This document shows, piece after piece, positions 18,651-27,086 of a DNA stretch of 64,000 nucleotides; position 1 is the first letter of the stretch, and each line of letters starts with the position of its first letter. A program made the position numbers and the translations under genes. The stretch is from Synechococcus sp. A18-25c. GTDB taxonomy: Bacteria; Cyanobacteriota; Cyanobacteriia; PCC-6307; Cyanobiaceae. The notes beneath the pieces were generated by a model. The model ran no database searches. It saw only the letters and a program-made list of their open reading frames with translations, and was not told where the DNA came from. The stretch is taken from assembly GCF_014280035.1 (NCBI RefSeq), contig NZ_CP047957.1, positions 1,736,001 to 1,800,000 on the forward strand, given 5' to 3'.

Positions 18651-19775
18651 ATGATCCAATCAGCCATCCGTGACGGAAGGGTCTCGACCCACTCCATCGC
18701 TCCAGCCCAAGTCATCCGTGGTGCTGGAGCCTGGAACCAATCTTTCACGGCAATTCAGTCGCTGACGCAACGTCCGTTGCTGCTGGGTCGAAGTTTTGCC
18801 ACCCAGTCACTGCGTGACGAGCTCGTCCGAGACTTACGCAGTCTCAGCCTCAGCGTGACCCCTCAAACACTGGATTACGACTGCTGCGAGCACGATCTGC
18901 AGCGTTTGGAATCTGCGTTCAGCACCCATGGCTGTGATGCCGTGATTGCTGCAGGCGGCGGCAAGGTTCTTGATGCAGGAAAACTTCTGGCCCACCGCAA
19001 AGGAGTGGCCTGCATCACCGTTCCACTCAGCGCAGCCACCTGCGCCGGCTGGACGGCGCTGTCCAATCTCTACAGCCCTTCAGGTGCTTTTCAAGGAGAT
19101 CAAGCTCTCGACCGCTGTCCTGATCTGCTCGTGTTCGACCACGACCTGCTGCTGCACGCACCAGCACGAACCCTCGCGAGTGGAATCGCCGATGCCTTGG
19201 CCAAGTGGTACGAAGCGTCCGTCAGCAGCGGCTCTAGCAGGGATGGTGTGATTCAGCAGGCTGTGCAGATGGCGCGGGTGTTGCGCGATCAATTGTTGCT
19301 CGACAGTCTCGATGCGATGGCACACCCTGGGGGAGAAGCCTGGCAGCGGGTGGTGGAAGCCTGCGGACTCACCGCGGGAGTGATCGGCGGACTGGGGGGA
19401 GCGCGTTGCCGCACGGTGGCCGCCCATGCCGTGCATAACGGTTTGACTCAGCTAGAACCCTGCCACTCTGTTCTGCATGGCGAGAAAGTGGGCTTCGGCG
19501 TCCTCGTGCAACTTCGCCTGGAAGAGCGGTTGGGAGGCAACCGCTTAGCTGCCCAGGCCCATCGACAACTCCTGCCGCTGTTGCAGGCGCTCGAACTGCC
19601 CGTCAGCTTGGATGATCTCGGCCTGGGCAACGCAAGTCTCAAGGATCTGCAGCAGGTGTGTGAGTTCGCCTGCAAGGAAGGCTCTGATTTGCACCACCTT
19701 CCCTTCCCGGTCACACCTGGCGCGCTGCTGGAAGCAGTTGTGGGCGCAGCCGAAGTCAGTCCGGTGCTGCCTTGA
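18651..19775 (+). CDS. glycerol-dehydrogenase-like iron-containing alcohol dehydrogenase family protein
   Basis: 374 residues. Rossmann-like N-half with the glycine motif AAGGGKVLDAGKLLA and TVPLSAATCAGWTALSNLY; helical C-half carrying likely metal ligands in GIADALAKWYE (Asp), AHAVHNGL (His) and CHSVLHGEKVGFGV (His), as in GldA and related dehydrogenases. Substrate is unknown; in cyanobacteria this paralogue is usually unassigned. It starts 5 bp after clpC and overlaps the next gene's TTG start by 4 bp, so clpC, this gene and the hydrolase may be co-transcribed. Confidence 0.82.
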   Translation: MIQSAIRDGRVSTHSIAPAQVIRGAGAWNQSFTAIQSLTQRPLLLGRSFATQSLRDELVRDLRSLSLSVTPQTLDYDCCEHDLQRLESAFSTHGCDAVIAAGGGKVLDAGKLLAHRKGVACITVPLSAATCAGWTALSNLYSPSGAFQGDQALDRCPDLLVFDHDLLLHAPARTLASGIADALAKWYEASVSSGSSRDGVIQQAVQMARVLRDQLLLDSLDAMAHPGGEAWQRVVEACGLTAGVIGGLGGARCRTVAAHAVHNGLTQLEPCHSVLHGEKVGFGVLVQLRLEERLGGNRLAAQAHRQLLPLLQALELPVSLDDLGLGNASLKDLQQVCEFACKEGSDLHHLPFPVTPGALLEAVVGAAEVSPVLP

Positions 19776-20647
19776 AATCACTGCTCGACACGCTCAAACC
19801 CGAGCTTCTCGATCCAAGCGCTCAAGCCCTGATTGACGACCTTCAGTGGTGGTCGATGCCCGAGCTGGGCGTAAAGGACCCGTTCCCGGTCAGCGTGGTC
19901 GGCCATGGGGATCCCCTGTTATTGCTGCATGGTTTCGACAGCAGTTTTCTTGAGTACCGGCGTCTAGCACCGCTACTGAGCGAACGGTTCCAGTTGTTCA
20001 TCCCCGATCTGTTCGGCTTTGGTTTTTCACCTCGGCCCCTTAATGCGAGTTATGGCCCAGAGAGTATTCTCACCCACCTGGATGCCCTTCTTGAGCGCAT
20101 GCCAGCGCAATCAGTTGGTGTGATTGGTGCTTCCATGGGTGGATCCGTGGCCGTCGAAATGGCGCGGCGACAACCGGAGCGGATTCACTCGCTGCTGTTG
20201 CTGGCCCCCGCCGGTCTCACCGGACGGCCGATGCCGGTTCCACCGCTGCTCGATCGACTGGGGGCTTGGTTCCTGGCGCGACCCGGTGTCCGCAAAGGTC
20301 TTTGCCGACAGGCCTTCGCTGACCCTGATGCTGATGTGGGCGCTCCCGAGGAACAGATCGCCTCGCTGCATCTGCAATGCCCGGGCTGGGCGGACGCCCT
20401 CGCTGCTTTTGCCCGTAGCGGTGGATTCTCCGGCTGCGGAACACCCTTGCCCCAGCAACCGCTGCATGTGATCTGGGGAGCCAACGACCGCATTCTGCGA
20501 GCACCGCAGAAACAAGCCGCAGCAGCGATCCTCAGGGATGGCGTTGAAAAATTCGACGATTGCGGACACCTCCCACACATTGACCAGCCCCGCAAGGTGG
20601 CTGACCGCTGTCTCAACTGGTTCCAAACGACCGCGCACGCCGCCTGA
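19772..20647 (+). CDS. alpha/beta hydrolase
   Basis: 291 residues with a TTG start overlapping the preceding stop. The alpha/beta-hydrolase core is plain: oxyanion strand PLLLLHGFDSSFLEYRRLAPLL, nucleophile elbow GASMGG with Ser in the centre, acid strand HVIWGANDRIL and the catalytic His in DDCGHLPHIDQP. Similar cyanobacterial proteins are annotated loosely as lipases or magnesium-chelatase-accessory-like hydrolases. No signal peptide, so cytosolic. Substrate unknown. Confidence 0.85.
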   Translation: MKSLLDTLKPELLDPSAQALIDDLQWWSMPELGVKDPFPVSVVGHGDPLLLLHGFDSSFLEYRRLAPLLSERFQLFIPDLFGFGFSPRPLNASYGPESILTHLDALLERMPAQSVGVIGASMGGSVAVEMARRQPERIHSLLLLAPAGLTGRPMPVPPLLDRLGAWFLARPGVRKGLCRQAFADPDADVGAPEEQIASLHLQCPGWADALAAFARSGGFSGCGTPLPQQPLHVIWGANDRILRAPQKQAAAAILRDGVEKFDDCGHLPHIDQPRKVADRCLNWFQTTAHAA

Positions 20648-20704
20648 TGATGCGAATTCATCGGATGATGCACCGGCGATCCCGCCTCGAGGTCTGAAGC
20701 GTTC

Positions 20705-21334
20705 ATGCCCCAGTCCAGCTCCGGACCCGTTCTCCAACTCCTTGCCAGTGGACTTCAGCGCTGGATCCGCAGCCAGTGCGATTCAGCCGAGGTGATCAAC
20801 CTGGCTCTGAAGGGTTCAGCCCTGGAACTGCTGCGCGGCCGACTGCAAGGGGTCTCACTGGAAGCCAGGAAGGTGAGTTTTGACCAGCTGCCTCTGATGC
20901 GCGCAGAGATCGAATGTGATGCCTTGAAGGCGACGCTCCGGCCGGGCCAGCCCAATCAGCCCGTGCAACTTGAAGCCCCGTTCTCGATCAAAGGAGAGGT
21001 GGTGCTGGCTGGCCAAGATCTCAATCAGGCCCTGGCCAGCGATCGCTGGCGCTGGCTTGGGGATCTACTCGCCGAACAACTGATGGGATTGACGCCCTTG
21101 CGTTCGTTGGTCATCGACAACGACCAACTTGTGCTGACCGCGGATGTGATCACTGGCAAGGATCCAGTGATGCAACGATTCCAACTCTGCGCAGACCAGG
21201 GGACCATCCGCGTCGACCACTGCGATGCCGAAGAGTCGCTTTTGCTTCCCATGGACCCCAACATTCAGATCCATGCAGCCCGACTTCAGGGAGGGCACCT
21301 GGTGCTCAATGGACAAGCCATTGTTCAACCTTGA
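20705..21334 (+). CDS. DUF2993 (LmeA-like) protein
   Basis: 209 residues. The stretch VINLALKGSALELLRGRLQGVSLEARKVSF followed by LPLMRAEIECDALKA is the DUF2993 pattern of alternating hydrophobic residues and small turns; the mid part has SDRWRWLGDLLAEQL and the end RLQGGHLVLNGQA. DUF2993 proteins are predicted lipid- or polymer-binding beta proteins of the envelope, but no signal peptide is seen here. It lies 57 bp after the hydrolase gene and its 3' end runs into a short 16-bp-period repeat. Confidence 0.7.
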   Translation: MPQSSSGPVLQLLASGLQRWIRSQCDSAEVINLALKGSALELLRGRLQGVSLEARKVSFDQLPLMRAEIECDALKATLRPGQPNQPVQLEAPFSIKGEVVLAGQDLNQALASDRWRWLGDLLAEQLMGLTPLRSLVIDNDQLVLTADVITGKDPVMQRFQLCADQGTIRVDHCDAEESLLLPMDPNIQIHAARLQGGHLVLNGQAIVQP

Positions 21335-21387
21335 GACTCTTCAACCCTTAGACCGTTCAACCCTTCAAGCGATTGAATCTTGAGCGG
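21324..21387. repeat. degenerate 16-bp tandem repeat at the DUF2993/cdsA junction
   Basis: TTCAACC recurs at 21324, 21340 and 21356, exactly 16 bp apart, and a diverged fourth unit follows at 21372. The repeat spans the last codons of the DUF2993 gene and the whole gap to the convergent cdsA stop. It may be a recent local duplication; no function is evident. Confidence 0.6.
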
Positions 21388-21388
21388 C

Positions 21389-22315
21389 TCAGCTTCGGCC
21401 AAGAACCGGAAGCAGGAGGGTCACCCCATAGAAGACCACCGCTGGAGTGAACAGGAAACTGTCGATGCGGTCGAGAATGCCGCCGTGGCCAGGCAAGGCA
21501 TCACCGGAATCCTTCAGACCCGCGTCTCGTTTCATCATCGATTCGGTGAGATCACCCACAAGCGCAAACAAGGCAACAAGAGCACCGAGACAACCACCGG
21601 AGAGTGCCCCATAAGGCCACCCCAGCGATGCACCGGCAACCACGCCCAACAGCACGGAGGAGGCCAAACCGCCATAGGCCCCCTCCATCGTTTTGGCCGG
21701 CGACACTGGAGACAGCTGGTGACGTCCGAAGCGGCGACCGATGATGAAGGACCCGATATCGGTGGCCACCACCATCAAACAGGCCATCAACGTGATCGCC
21801 AGTCCCGGCGTGATCCAATCACCCGACCACCCCGGCAGTTGGGCGAGTGTTGGTGCGAGATCCACATCGGTGAGGTTGCGCAGCTTCAGCCAGTGACTTG
21901 GGAGAAAGCCCAAATAGAACAGTCCAAAAATCGAGGCGGCGATGTCGGCGATGGAACCGGTGATCGGTTGCAGCAACAACCATCCGCAGATAGCAGCTCC
22001 GGACAGTGGCAGCACCGCATCGGCGAGATGGGAGGCAAGACCACCATTCACGGACCATTGGGTGCAGACCAACAGCAGCTGGCAGGCCACCAGGGTCGTC
22101 TTGGTGGCAGGTCGCATGCCTTTGAACTGCGCCATCCGGAAAAACTCCAGAAGGCCGAGATGCACCATCACACCAAGGGCGATGGTGAACCACCAGCCGC
22201 CTAAGCCCACCACCACAAGACCGAACAGGCCAACGAGCAGGCCGCTGACAAGACGTTTCTGATCCGAAGCCAGACGTTGACTGGGGCCTTTACTGGTTGT
22301 GACGTCTGCAATCAC
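21389..22315 (-). CDS. cdsA: phosphatidate cytidylyltransferase
   Basis: 308 residues, GTG start, about eight membrane helices. The CDP-diglyceride synthetase signature is intact near the C-terminus: LVGDLTESMMKRDAGLKDSG, then ALPGHGGILDRIDS. It makes CDP-diacylglycerol from phosphatidate and CTP for phosphatidylglycerol synthesis in the inner and thylakoid membranes. SFIIGRRFGRH and SPAKTMEGAYGG are further family motifs. It starts 20 bp after the decarboxylase-like gene, same strand. Confidence 0.93.
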   Translation of the reverse strand: MIADVTTSKGPSQRLASDQKRLVSGLLVGLFGLVVVGLGGWWFTIALGVMVHLGLLEFFRMAQFKGMRPATKTTLVACQLLLVCTQWSVNGGLASHLADAVLPLSGAAICGWLLLQPITGSIADIAASIFGLFYLGFLPSHWLKLRNLTDVDLAPTLAQLPGWSGDWITPGLAITLMACLMVVATDIGSFIIGRRFGRHQLSPVSPAKTMEGAYGGLASSVLLGVVAGASLGWPYGALSGGCLGALVALFALVGDLTESMMKRDAGLKDSGDALPGHGGILDRIDSFLFTPAVVFYGVTLLLPVLGRS

Positions 22316-22335
22316 CGGCCAGATCCCAAGGCGCT

Positions 22336-23733
22336 TCAGGCCAGAACCTTCACCATACCGGGCACCTGATCAGGCCACCGCCGGTGTTGCTGTTCCAGCC
22401 AGGCACAGCGTTGCGCATCCATCCGCTCTCCTGGCACCAGCAGGGGCACGCCGGGGGGATACGGACAGATCAGTTCAGCCGCAATGCGGCCGATGCAACG
22501 GGCCACAGGCAAACGGGTGGCGGGTCGGCGCAGCGCTTCATCGGGCAGAAGCACAGGAACCGAAACGCGATCGCAGGGCGGTGCCGGTATCAGGGCCAGG
22601 GGCTCGCCGCCCGCCTCGTCAAGCAAACGCTGCCAAAGGCGCCTGAACTGCCTGGCTAGGCCTCGATGCTGGGCGAAGCCAAGACAAAAGGTGAGGCAGA
22701 GCGGTTCCGGCAATTCGGCAATCAATCCCTGCTGCATGCACCAGTCATCGGCCTCCAAGCCACTGATCCCCGCCTGGCCAGTCGCCAAGATCAAGCGCAG
22801 CGGATCATCACCGGAATGGAGTGGCACACCGGCCCGTGCCAGAACCGTCGCCAGAGTGGTGGCGTCACACTGACGTGCCTCCAACAACACCGGCCAGCGC
22901 GGCGACAGCATCCAATCGAGAGTGGCTTCACAGGACGCCAGCATCAAGGCACTGGGGCTCGTGGTCTGAAGTCTCTGCAATGCAGCTTGAACTCGCTCTG
23001 GATCGATGCGTCCGTTGCGTTGCCAGAGCACAGCAGTCTGTGCCAAGCCGGGGGCTGACTTGTGCAGGGAATGCACCACAAGATCTGCACCAGCGTGAAC
23101 CGCTGACGCTGGCAGCGCCGAGCGGGAGGGAAAGGCCAGATGGGTGCCATGCGCTTCATCCACCAGCACCGGCAGTCCCCGCGCAGTCAACAGGTCAAGC
23201 AAGCCGCTGATGTCAGCGGCATAACCGTGATACGTGGGGTGCACCAGCACCGCAGCGGCGATGCGACAGCCAGGGTCAGGCAAGGTGTCCAAAGATCGAC
23301 GCAGGCCCGCGACAGACATGGCACCTGGATGGCCGCGATCGGCAAGAAACGGCACCGGTAGAAACACCGGCATCACTCCTCCCAGTTCACAAGCAGCAAT
23401 CAAGGAGCGGTGGACATTGCGAGGCAACAACACCGCTTCACCAGGCTGAGCCATCGCCAGCAGAGAAGCCTGCAACAGCCCCGTGGCCCCATTGACGCCA
23501 AACCAACAACGATCTACACCCAACGCAGTGGCCAGCCGCGCCTGACTGGCGGCCACCGCTCCCTCCGCCTCCAGGGGACCGCCGATCTCTGGGAGCTCCG
23601 GAAGATCCCAACGACCCGGCGGTTGTCGCAACAGTCGCTGCAAGGACGGAGGCAGGGCAGCACCTCGTCCATGGACAGGCAAATGCAATGACCGTCCACC
23701 AACTGAACGCAGCAGCGAAAGAAGCGACGTCAT
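22336..23733 (-). CDS. Orn/Lys/Arg decarboxylase-like PLP enzyme
   Basis: 465 residues. Fold-type I PLP protein: SLHLPVHGRG near the start, DLPELPEIGGPL, FGVNGATGLLQA, VLVHPTYHGYAADI, DEAHGTHLAF with the PLP-pairing Asp and the likely Schiff-base lysine in VVHSLHKSAPGL. The C-domain (PPCDRVSVPVLLPDEAL, GRIAAELICPYPPGVPLLVPGE) matches the short C-terminal domain of this decarboxylase family. Full-length bacterial lysine/ornithine/arginine decarboxylases carry an extra N-terminal wing domain (total about 700 residues) that is missing here; this short form is common in cyanobacteria and Gram-positives. Substrate cannot be assigned. Confidence 0.83.
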   Translation of the reverse strand: MTSLLSLLRSVGGRSLHLPVHGRGAALPPSLQRLLRQPPGRWDLPELPEIGGPLEAEGAVAASQARLATALGVDRCWFGVNGATGLLQASLLAMAQPGEAVLLPRNVHRSLIAACELGGVMPVFLPVPFLADRGHPGAMSVAGLRRSLDTLPDPGCRIAAAVLVHPTYHGYAADISGLLDLLTARGLPVLVDEAHGTHLAFPSRSALPASAVHAGADLVVHSLHKSAPGLAQTAVLWQRNGRIDPERVQAALQRLQTTSPSALMLASCEATLDWMLSPRWPVLLEARQCDATTLATVLARAGVPLHSGDDPLRLILATGQAGISGLEADDWCMQQGLIAELPEPLCLTFCLGFAQHRGLARQFRRLWQRLLDEAGGEPLALIPAPPCDRVSVPVLLPDEALRRPATRLPVARCIGRIAAELICPYPPGVPLLVPGERMDAQRCAWLEQQHRRWPDQVPGMVKVLA

Positions 23734-23782
23734 CTCAAAACAACGGGGACGAGCGCGGTGAAGACTTTCTAGGATCAGGTTC

Positions 23783-25459
23783 GTGATAGCGCCGCTGCGC
23801 TTGGAATCTCTTCGTTACAACCCTGGCCGCGATGCTCGCTGGCTGCTGCTCCGTCCCTGGATCGGCATTCCGCGCCTGATTCAGATTCTTTGGGCCCTTT
23901 TGGGGTTGGTGCTGAGTGTTCTGCTACGCGGTAACAGCAGTGATCCGCGCGTGCAGCGCAATCTGGCACGAACCCTGCTGCGCACCCTCACCAATCTCGG
24001 ACCTTGCTTCATCAAGGTCGGTCAGGCTCTCTCCACACGACCGGATCTAATCCGCAGGGATTGGCTGGATGAATTGACCCGCCTCCAGGACGATCTGCCG
24101 GCGTTCAACCATGCCACTGCTCTCAAAACCATTGAAGAGGAGCTGGGCGCTCCTGCCGACGCGCTATTTGAGGAGTTTCCGGATTCACCGGTGGCCGCCG
24201 CCAGTCTTGGCCAGGTCTACAAAGCCCGAGTTCGCGATCAGCACTGGGTCGCGGTCAAAGTTCAGCGCCCCAATCTGGTCTTCATCCTGCGGCGCGACAT
24301 GGTGCTGATCCGCAGTCTCGGAGTGCTGGCAGCACCCTTCCTGCCCCTCAATCTGGGGTTCGGCTTGGGAGAAATCATCGACGAATTTGGGCGCAGCCTG
24401 TTCGAAGAGATTGACTACTGCTGCGAAGCGGACAATGCCAAACGCTTCTCCCGACTGTTTGCCGAGAACCCTGCTGTCACCATCCCTGAAGTGGACGATG
24501 GTCTTTCGAGTCGCCGCGTGCTGACCACCAGCTGGATCAGTGGGACCAAGCTGCGCGACCCTCAGGAGCTGAAAGCCCAACGGCTTGACCCAGCGGCTCT
24601 AATTCGAACAGGAGTGATCAGCGGCCTGCAACAGCTCCTGGAATTCGGCTACTTCCACGCCGATCCCCACCCCGGCAACCTGTTCGCGCTCAGCGGTCGC
24701 ACTGGCGAGCTGGGTCATGTGGCCTATGTGGATTTCGGAATGATGGATTCGATCAGCGATGACGACCGTCTCACCCTCACGGGCGCGGTCGTCCATTTGA
24801 TTAATCGCGATTTCGAGGCCGTTGCCCGCGATTTTCAGCAACTGGGATTCCTCGCACCCGACGCCGATTTAACGCCAATTATTCCGGCTTTGGAGGATGT
24901 GCTGGGGGGCAGCCTCGGAGATTCAGTGGGCTCGTTCAACTTCAAAGCGATTACTGACCGCTTCTCCGAGTTGATGTACGACTATCCCTTCAGGGTTCCT
25001 GCACGCTTCGCACTGATCATTCGCGCTGTGGTCAGTCAAGAAGGCTTGGCCTTGAGGCTGGATCCTGACTTCCGGATCATTGCGGTGGCTTATCCCTATG
25101 TGGCCAAGCGATTGCTGGCGGGTGATACCCGGGAAATGCGCGAGAAGCTTCTCGATGTGATCTTTGATGAGTCCGGCAGCCTCCGGGTGGAACGACTGGA
25201 AAGCTTGCTTGAGGTGGTGGGCAACGACACCAGCCTCCCGAGCGGTGGCGATTTGCTGCCGGTGGCAGGGGCGGGTCTACGTCTGCTATTCAGCCGTGAT
25301 GGCGGTGATCTCAGACAGCGACTGTTACTGACATTGATCAAGGACGATCGCCTGAACATCTCAGACCTTAAGGAGCTGAGCACTTTGATCCGGAAAACCT
25401 TTGGCCCTAGAAAAATTGCTGGAGGCATGTTGCAGCGCCTGAATCCACTGGCTGCATGA
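23783..25459 (+). CDS. ABC1/AarF/UbiB family atypical kinase
   Basis: 558 residues, GTG start. The ABC1 family motifs appear in order: KVGQALSTRPD (KxGQ), SLGQVYKARV (Ala-rich nucleotide loop), VAVKVQRP, FEEIDYCCEADNA, YFHADPHPGNLF and VDFGMMDS. These proteins are atypical kinases/ATPases that support prenylquinone synthesis or membrane-lipid handling; cyanobacteria hold several paralogues. A hydrophobic C-terminal region suggests membrane association. It stands alone, divergent from the decarboxylase gene, and is followed by a 17-bp palindrome. Confidence 0.92.
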   Translation: MIAPLRLESLRYNPGRDARWLLLRPWIGIPRLIQILWALLGLVLSVLLRGNSSDPRVQRNLARTLLRTLTNLGPCFIKVGQALSTRPDLIRRDWLDELTRLQDDLPAFNHATALKTIEEELGAPADALFEEFPDSPVAAASLGQVYKARVRDQHWVAVKVQRPNLVFILRRDMVLIRSLGVLAAPFLPLNLGFGLGEIIDEFGRSLFEEIDYCCEADNAKRFSRLFAENPAVTIPEVDDGLSSRRVLTTSWISGTKLRDPQELKAQRLDPAALIRTGVISGLQQLLEFGYFHADPHPGNLFALSGRTGELGHVAYVDFGMMDSISDDDRLTLTGAVVHLINRDFEAVARDFQQLGFLAPDADLTPIIPALEDVLGGSLGDSVGSFNFKAITDRFSELMYDYPFRVPARFALIIRAVVSQEGLALRLDPDFRIIAVAYPYVAKRLLAGDTREMREKLLDVIFDESGSLRVERLESLLEVVGNDTSLPSGGDLLPVAGAGLRLLFSRDGGDLRQRLLLTLIKDDRLNISDLKELSTLIRKTFGPRKIAGGMLQRLNPLAA

Positions 25460-25460
25460 C

Positions 25461-25477
25461 ATCGCCATAATGGCGAT
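25461..25477. other. perfect 17-bp palindrome between aarF-like gene and next gene
   Basis: ATCGCCAT and its exact complement flank a single A, one base after the preceding stop codon and 22 bp before the next ATG. The spacer is too short for an RNA hairpin loop with a full stem, and no T-run follows, so it is more like a two-fold protein-binding site or chance. Not a recognised motif. Confidence 0.3.
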
Positions 25478-25499
25478 CCGCAATTTCTGACCGTTTTCG

Positions 25500-25979
25500 A
25501 TGTCGCTTGCTCCGGATTACGCCCCGGTCGATCTCGACCAGGCCGAGCTCGATATGCTCACTGGAGCCTTCGGTGATCTCAGCGCTGACGAGATCCTGCT
25601 GGAGTTCGCGCGGATTCAGCAACCGCCCTATCTCGTGGCAGGCCTTGGGCTAGCCATTGGAATCCTCTGCGGACTGACCTTCTCAAAACTGGTACAGAAC
25701 CGGTTAGACGGTTGGAAGAGTGATCGGCTGGCCATGCTTCCCCTCGGCACAGCTGAAACCACCATCAGCTTCGCGGGAACCTTGTTGGGCATCACGCTGT
25801 TCATCGGCGGGTCCCTGCAAGTGTTCGGCTTCGCGTCGGGTGCGGCCTACCTAATCGCGATGCTGCTGTCACTATTGACGGGCGGAGCCCTCTGGGTTCA
25901 GCTGGAAAGGCTGATGACCCAGGTGGAGACAGGCAATTTCAAGGCTGTCGATTTCGACAACTTCGACGAATTTTTCTAA
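25500..25979 (+). CDS. conserved membrane protein of unknown function
   Basis: 159 residues. An acidic soluble N-terminus of about 45 residues precedes a hydrophobic helix (YLVAGLGLAIGILCGLTF), a basic loop (KLVQNRLDGWKSDRL), and two further helices (TISFAGTLLGITLFIGGSLQVFG and AAYLIAMLLSLLTGGALW), then an acidic tail ending FDNFDEFF. No known motif is seen. It follows the AarF-like gene by 40 bp on the same strand. The clean start, length and membrane topology make it a credible gene. Confidence 0.7.
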   Translation: MSLAPDYAPVDLDQAELDMLTGAFGDLSADEILLEFARIQQPPYLVAGLGLAIGILCGLTFSKLVQNRLDGWKSDRLAMLPLGTAETTISFAGTLLGITLFIGGSLQVFGFASGAAYLIAMLLSLLTGGALWVQLERLMTQVETGNFKAVDFDNFDEFF

Positions 25980-26013
25980 GAAGCGGCATCGATTGGAGGG
26001 AAGATTTGATTCT

Positions 26014-26979
26014 TCAACTCACCACATAAGCGTCCAACTGAGCATCACCGCGGCGCAGCAACTCCAACCCTTCCCTCTCCAACTTTCGGGTGCGATCGCG
26101 ACTCATCTTCAAAGACTTGGAAATGGCGGTGAGGCTCATCGGGTCCTCGCCGTCCATCCCGTAACGCATCCGCAGCACACGCTCCTGCAGTTCCGGCAGC
26201 TGACCCAGCAGATCCCGCAGGTCGCCCTTCAAGCACTCACCCTCCACCTGTTCGCTCGGCAGCTCGCCTTCACCCGCCAGCAGATCCAGCAGCTCGGTGT
26301 CATCACCGTCGCCCACCTTCATCTCCAAGCTCACCGGCTGACGCGCCCGGCACATCAGATCCTTCACGTCGTCTTCCGGCAGTTCCACAAACGCCGCCAA
26401 TTCCGTCACCGATGGTGTGCGGCCCAGCTCCTGACTTAACTCACGCTGGCCTTTCTTAAGCTTGTTCAGCATCTCGGTGATGTGAATCGGCAGCCGGATC
26501 GTGCGGCTCTTCTCCGCAATCGCCCGCGTGATCCCCTGACGGATCCACCAGTACGCATAGGTGCTGAACTTGTAGCCCCGAGTCGGGTCGAACTTCTCCA
26601 CTCCCCGCACCAAACCAATCGTTCCCTCCTGGATCAGATCCAGCAGTTCCATGTTCCGCTTGGTGTATTTCTTGGCGACGCTCACCACCAGGCGCAAATT
26701 CGCGGCCACCATCCGCTCCTTGGCACGCCGGCCCGCCTGCAGTTTGCGCTTCAGTTGCACCGGGCTCAATCCCGCCGCCTTGGCCAACTCGGCCGCAGGC
26801 ACAGCGTCACCGCCACGCTGATCGCTCAATTCCGCTTCCTGCGCTTCCAGATCCATCAGCTCCTGCACCTGACGGCCCAGAGTGATCTCCTGTTGATGGC
26901 TCAGCAGCGGCACACGACCGATGTCCCGCAAATAAGAGCGCACCAGGTCCACATCAGGCAACAGGGACAGTGGCGCCAT
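26014..26979 (-). CDS. group 2 sigma-70 family RNA polymerase sigma factor
   Basis: 321 residues. Region 1.2 (VRSYLRDIGRVPLLSHQQEI) opens the protein, then region 2 (RLVVSVAKKYTKRNMELLDL, KFSTYAYWWIRQGITRAIAE) and region 3 (IRLPIHITEMLNKLKKGQREL), and region 4.2 (MSLTAISKSLKMSRDRTRKL). The lack of a long region 1.1 and the length point to a non-essential group 2 factor, of which marine picocyanobacteria have several. A near-perfect palindrome (GAAAC-N6-GTTTC) sits 12-27 bp before its start, in the 107 bp region shared with the phoB-like gene. Confidence 0.93.
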   Translation of the reverse strand: MAPLSLLPDVDLVRSYLRDIGRVPLLSHQQEITLGRQVQELMDLEAQEAELSDQRGGDAVPAAELAKAAGLSPVQLKRKLQAGRRAKERMVAANLRLVVSVAKKYTKRNMELLDLIQEGTIGLVRGVEKFDPTRGYKFSTYAYWWIRQGITRAIAEKSRTIRLPIHITEMLNKLKKGQRELSQELGRTPSVTELAAFVELPEDDVKDLMCRARQPVSLEMKVGDGDDTELLDLLAGEGELPSEQVEGECLKGDLRDLLGQLPELQERVLRMRYGMDGEDPMSLTAISKSLKMSRDRTRKLEREGLELLRRGDAQLDAYVVS

Positions 26980-27086
26980 CGGCTTATTACGAAACCAATT
27001 AGTTTCTTAAATTACCACTGATCATCAAATTTTCCGCTCAAATGACGAGGCAGATGGTTCAGGGCAGAATGTGATTAACTCTGAAT

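Noticed and set aside
26980-27086. Search for a Pho box before the PhoB-like gene
   Set aside because: No pair of direct repeats resembling the cyanobacterial Pho box could be made out by eye.
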